From Trueperaceae bacterium (GTDB taxonomy: Bacteria > Deinococcota > Deinococci > Deinococcales > Trueperaceae), in NCBI GenBank assembly GCA_024636105.1, contig JAGXHO010000001.1, positions 1-8,579 of the forward strand: DNA of 8,579 bases, read 5' to 3'. Numbering within the stretch: the stretch's first letter is position 1; each line of letters opens with the position of its first letter. Made by a program: the position numbers and the translations under genes. A model generated the notes under the pieces. It did not search any database and was not told where the DNA came from. It saw nothing but the letters and a program-made list of their open reading frames with translations. Shown here piece by piece: positions 5,749 through 8,579 of this stretch.

Positions 5749-5768
5749 CGCCCATCCCGGAGGACGCC

Positions 5769-7091
5769 ATGACCACCCCCACCGCCCACCTCGCCTACGA
5801 CCGCGTGCGCGCCGGCGACTGGTCGGCCAAGATCCTGCCCCTGCGGCGTCAGGCCGACGTCACGAACGGCTGGCTGGCCGAGCGCCTGCGCACCGTGCTG
5901 CCCGAGGTGATGCGGCGCGAGGGCTTCGACCTGTGGATCGTCGCCGCCCGCGAGTACAACGAGGACCCGGTGCTCATGAGCCTGCTGCCGGCGCCGATGA
6001 TGTCGGCGCGCCGCCGCACCATCCTCGTGTTCCACGCGCCGGCGGGCGGCGCCTTCGAGGCGATGGCGATCGCCAACGCCGGCATCGGCCTCGACGGCTA
6101 CTACCAGCCGATGTGGGCCAAGACCAAGACCGCCCAGGCGAGCGAGGACCAGTGGTCGTGCCTGCGCCGCGTGGTCACCGAGCGCGATCCCAAGCGCATC
6201 GGCATCGACGTCGCCGAAGACTTCGCTTTCGGCGACGGCCTCTCGCACACCGAGCACGAGGCGCTGCGCGCGGCGCTCGGCGAAGAGCTCTGGGCGCGCA
6301 CCGCCAGCGCCGAACGCGTCGCGATCGGTTGGCTCGAGCGCCGCACGCCCGGCGAGATCGACGCCGCCGGCGGCATCAACCAGATCGCCCACGGCATCAT
6401 CGGCGAGGCGTTCTCGAGCCGCGTGATCCACCCGGGCGTCACCACCGCCCTCGACGTCGCCTGGTGGCTGCGTCAGCGCGTCAACGGGCTGGGTTTGGCG
6501 TCCTGGTTCCAACCGACCGTGTCGATCCAGCGCCAGGGCGTTGGGCTCGGCGACATCGGTTCGAGCCCCGACGCCGTGATCCGTCCTGGCGACCTGCTCC
6601 ACTGCGACTTCGGTCTGCACTACCTCGGCCTCGCCACCGACACGCAGCAGAACGCCTACGTGCTGCGGTTGGGCGAGGAGGCGCCGCCCGTGGGGATCGC
6701 GCGTGCGCTGCGGGTCGCCAACCGCCAACAGGACCTGCTCGCCGACCAGATGGTCGCGGGCCGCACCGGCAACGAGGTCCTCGCCGGCGTGCGCGCCGCG
6801 ATGGCGGCCGAGGGGATCGAGGGCCGGATGTACACGCACCCGATCGGCGTCCATGGCCACGGAGCGGGACCGGTGATCGGCCTCTACGACCAACAGGAGG
6901 GCGTGCCCGGGCGGGGCGACGTCCCGCTCCACGACGACACCCTGTACTCGTTCGAGATGTTCGCCGAGGTCGACGTGGCCGAGTGGGACGGCCAGCGCGT
7001 GAAGCTCGCCAGCGAGCAGATCGTCGCGTTCACGGGCGGCCGAGTCCACTACCTGGGGGGGCGCCAGACCGAGTTGCACCTGGTCCATTGA
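5769..7091 (+). CDS. Divergent M24 family metallopeptidase-like protein
   Basis: This is a 440-aa, apparently cytosolic protein (no signal peptide), distinct from the M24 enzyme at 463-1656. The C-terminal half (about 195-435) is the M24 fold. Likely metal ligands are D280 (HCDFG), D291 (ATDTQQ), H364 (HGHGAG), E396 (YSFEMF) and E416 (ASEQIV); the 11-residue D-D spacing is canonical. The histidine motif reads THPIGVHGHGAGPVIGLYD. The residue 17 before D280 is I263 and that 7 after H364 is G371, so the two catalytic histidines of Xaa-Pro and methionine aminopeptidases appear absent. The N-terminal half (about 1-190; ILPLRRQADVTNGWLAERL, FDLWIVAAREYNEDPV) resembles a creatinase-type domain only loosely. 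The ATG at 5769 has GGAGG at 5759-5763, 5 nt away. It may be a peptidase with altered specificity or another C-N hydrolase. It is divergent from the flavin reductase and preceded by operator-like site 3. Confidence 0.85.
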   Translation: MTTPTAHLAYDRVRAGDWSAKILPLRRQADVTNGWLAERLRTVLPEVMRREGFDLWIVAAREYNEDPVLMSLLPAPMMSARRRTILVFHAPAGGAFEAMAIANAGIGLDGYYQPMWAKTKTAQASEDQWSCLRRVVTERDPKRIGIDVAEDFAFGDGLSHTEHEALRAALGEELWARTASAERVAIGWLERRTPGEIDAAGGINQIAHGIIGEAFSSRVIHPGVTTALDVAWWLRQRVNGLGLASWFQPTVSIQRQGVGLGDIGSSPDAVIRPGDLLHCDFGLHYLGLATDTQQNAYVLRLGEEAPPVGIARALRVANRQQDLLADQMVAGRTGNEVLAGVRAAMAAEGIEGRMYTHPIGVHGHGAGPVIGLYDQQEGVPGRGDVPLHDDTLYSFEMFAEVDVAEWDGQRVKLASEQIVAFTGGRVHYLGGRQTELHLVH

Positions 7092-7124
7092 ACCGCGTCC
7101 AGCGAACCGCGGCGTGCCCGGGTG

Positions 7125-7143
7125 GCCGGCCGACGGGGCCGGC
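7125..7143 (+). terminator. GC hairpin after second M24 gene, weak terminator candidate
   Basis: GCCGGCC (7125-7131) and GGCCGGC (7137-7143) form a 7-bp, all G/C stem with a 5-nt loop, beginning 34 nt after the M24 stop codon. No T-run follows, so it is not a standard intrinsic terminator. It could slow polymerase or protect the mRNA end, or simply reflect base composition. It lies in the 91-bp gap before the MFS gene. Confidence 0.25.
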
Positions 7144-7182
7144 GAGGGCGCTCCGCAGCGCTAGCCTGGCCAAGAGACCGAG

Positions 7183-8418
7183 GTGATCCCCACGCGAGCG
7201 AGCGCGCCGAAGACGCCCGACGCACCGGAAGGGCCCCCCGCCCCAGATCCGGGTGCCCGCCGCGACCTGATGCTGCTCGCGGCCGCCAGCGCGGTGGCGA
7301 TGGTCGGCTGGTCGATGCTCATGCTGCTCGTGCCGCTGCTGGCGCTGCGGTTCGGGACGGGCGCCGGCGGGCTCGGCTTGATCGTGGCGGGTGCGTCGCT
7401 GCTGCCGCTGGTCTCGGCCGTCCCCATCGGCACCTACGTCGACCGGTGGGGCGCGCGACGGGTCGCCGTCGTGGGCTTCCTCGGCAGCACGCTCGCGCTG
7501 CTGCCGATGGCGGTGGCGCCGTCGCTGCTCTGGCTGATCGTCGCGTTCGTGGTCGGCAGCGCCCTCCAGAACGCCTTCATCATCGGCGCCCAAGCGTTGA
7601 TCGCGGCGCTCGGGTCGGCCGGCCGGAGCCGCGAGGCCGCCTACGGTTGGTGGACCACGGCCATGGCCGGCGGCCACGTGGTAGGTCCGGTGGTGGGGGG
7701 CGTGCTGCTCGACGCGTACGGGGCCGGGCCGGCGTTCGCCGCCGTCGCGGCCATGACGGCCAGCGCGCTCTTGCTCCTGCTCGGTCTGCGCACCCGAACC
7801 CGCTCGGAGACGGTCGTGCCGCCCTTCCGGTGGTCGGCCGGCGTCGCGCTCCTCCGCGATCGGACGGTCGGCATCGCGATCCTCACGAGCAGCGCCGCGG
7901 TCTGGGCGATGACGATCCACGCGACCTTCCTGCCGGTGCACCTCGAGACGCTGGCGATGTCGGCGGCGACCATCGGGGTGCTGCTGTCGCTGCGCTCGGT
8001 CGCCGCGGTCGTCGTCCGCCCGATCATGCCGCAGCTGGTCGCCCTGCTCGGGGGGCGTGAGCGCACGGTCGTCTACACCCTCATCGCGCTCGCGGTGGGC
8101 CTGGCGGGCGTCGTGTGGAGCCCGTCTCCGTGGGCCATCGGACTGTGGATGGTGCTCTTCGGCATGGGCCACGGGTTGTCGCAACCGATCTCGATGGTCA
8201 TGGTCGCCGATCGGGTCGCGCCGCGCGAGCGCGGGTCGGCGCTCGGCGTCCGGCTCATGCTCAACCGGTTGGCGCAGGTGCTCGCCCCGGTCGCCTTCGC
8301 GGTGGTCGCCGACCGCGCCGGCTTGAGCTGGATGTTCGTGGCCCACGCGGCGCTGGTCGGTGCCGCGGCGGTGGTCTTGGCGATGCGGGTGCGGCGTCCG
8401 GCGGCGACCCCGGATTGA
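7183..8418 (+). CDS. MFS transporter, exporter-like
   Basis: This is a 411-aa inner-membrane protein with a pattern consistent with 12 membrane helices. A polar, proline-rich N terminus of about 27 residues precedes the first helix (LMLLAAASAVAMVGWSMLML). MFS motif A is clear between helices 2 and 3 (GTYVDRWGARR, about 83-93). A motif-C-like GGHVVGPVVGG in helix 5 (G168-P169) is the signature of proton-driven drug or metabolite exporters, so export is favoured over uptake. The second half has a weaker motif-A-like segment (PIMPQLVALLGGRER) and ends WMFVAHAALVGAAAVVLAM. The GTG start at 7183 is uncertain, as it has only GAGG touching the start codon. ATG at 7270 would remove the N-terminal tail and is an alternative. 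A possible -10 (TAGCCT, 7162-7167) would give a short leader; no -35 is seen. It lies 91 bp after the second M24 gene, in the same direction. Substrate unknown. Confidence 0.87.
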   Translation: MIPTRASAPKTPDAPEGPPAPDPGARRDLMLLAAASAVAMVGWSMLMLLVPLLALRFGTGAGGLGLIVAGASLLPLVSAVPIGTYVDRWGARRVAVVGFLGSTLALLPMAVAPSLLWLIVAFVVGSALQNAFIIGAQALIAALGSAGRSREAAYGWWTTAMAGGHVVGPVVGGVLLDAYGAGPAFAAVAAMTASALLLLLGLRTRTRSETVVPPFRWSAGVALLRDRTVGIAILTSSAAVWAMTIHATFLPVHLETLAMSAATIGVLLSLRSVAAVVVRPIMPQLVALLGGRERTVVYTLIALAVGLAGVVWSPSPWAIGLWMVLFGMGHGLSQPISMVMVADRVAPRERGSALGVRLMLNRLAQVLAPVAFAVVADRAGLSWMFVAHAALVGAAAVVLAMRVRRPAATPD

Positions 8419-8436
8419 GGTGGCGCGCCCCTGGGC

Positions 8437-8459
8437 TTCAGCGGTCCGGGGTTCAGCGG
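8437..8459. repeat. 8-bp direct repeat duplicating a stop codon
   Basis: TTCAGCGG occurs at 8437-8444 and again at 8452-8459, exactly 15 bp apart. On the minus strand each copy contains CGC-TGA in the same frame, so the partial gene there ends with a stop followed four codons later by a second in-frame stop. It may be a small tandem duplication at the gene's 3' end. Confidence 0.4.
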
Positions 8460-8579
8460 ATCGCGTCGATCACGTCTGCGACGTCGGGCTCTTCGCGGGC
8501 GTGCGCCCACGCCGCCGCCCGCGACCACACCGCGGAACCCAGGCGCCCCGGCCGCGGGCAGAGCCGCCGCGCGACGCCG
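8453..8579 (-). CDS. Unidentified protein, C-terminal fragment only
   Basis: An open minus-strand frame enters from the window edge and ends at TGA (complement of 8453-8455). The 41 visible codons encode a tail whose last part reads AAAWAHAREEPDVADVIDAIR. Nearly all codons end in G or C (for example GAC, GTC, ATC, CGC), as in the other genes here, and the acidic helix-like end looks like real protein. The start lies outside the window and I do not recognise a family. The gene converges on the MFS gene with a 34-bp gap between stops. With so little sequence, a chance open frame in GC-rich DNA cannot be excluded. Confidence 0.5.
   Translation of the reverse strand, partial: GVARRLCPRPGRLGSAVWSRAAAWAHAREEPDVADVIDAIR

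Noticed and set aside
5028..7088. Long minus-strand open frame (686 codons) across the flavin reductase and second M24 gene
   Set aside because: It runs antisense to M24 and then out of frame through the flavin reductase. Composition is shadow-like and both real genes are intact.
7030..8346. Minus-strand open frame (438 codons) opposite the MFS gene
   Set aside because: Arg/His/Asp-rich shadow of a clear membrane transporter.

Overview
The window comes from a very GC-rich bacterial chromosome (roughly 70% G+C or more by eye) with tightly packed genes. It contains no mobile element, RNA gene or CRISPR array that I can see. A PII-like cyclic-di-AMP receptor gene, GGAGG ribosome sites and -10 boxes placed 7 nt before start codons (leaderless transcripts) would fit a high-GC Deinococcota lineage such as Trueperaceae. 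Chloroflexota or another high-GC group is also possible. This placement is an inference; no marker gene in the window settles it.

Layout. On the minus strand, 1-288 is the 5' part of a cyclic-di-AMP receptor (DarA family). Divergent from it is a plus-strand cluster (463-4499): an M24 metallopeptidase, two dipeptide/oligopeptide ABC permeases (DppB- and DppC-type, overlapping by 8 nt) and an EamA/DMT transporter. It is driven by a strong-looking promoter (TTGACA-N17-TACGCT). The solute-binding protein and ATPases of this transporter are not in the window. An XRE-cupin regulator (minus, 5031-4468) converges on the EamA gene, and the two reading frames overlap by 32 bp at their 3' ends. Upstream of it on the same strand is a flavin-reductase-like FMN protein (minus, 5683-5096). 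Divergent from that gene are a second, divergent M24 family protein (5769-7091) and an MFS exporter-like protein (7183-8418). The last 127 bases look like the 3' end of an unidentified minus-strand gene.

How the parts may work together. The main observation is a 16-bp palindromic pattern, GTTC-N8-GAAC. By eye it occurs exactly three times in the window, each time in an intergenic regulatory region: ahead of the M24/permease cluster (a perfect 18-bp palindrome), on the promoter of the XRE-cupin gene itself, and between the flavin reductase and the second M24 gene. The simplest reading is that the XRE-cupin protein controls itself and both flanking M24 transcription units. That would make this a small local regulon for taking up and cleaving peptides (perhaps proline-containing dipeptides, or another amide substrate) and exporting a product. 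The second M24 protein keeps the five metal ligands but appears to lack two catalytic histidines that are conserved in Xaa-Pro aminopeptidase and methionine aminopeptidase, so its chemistry may differ.
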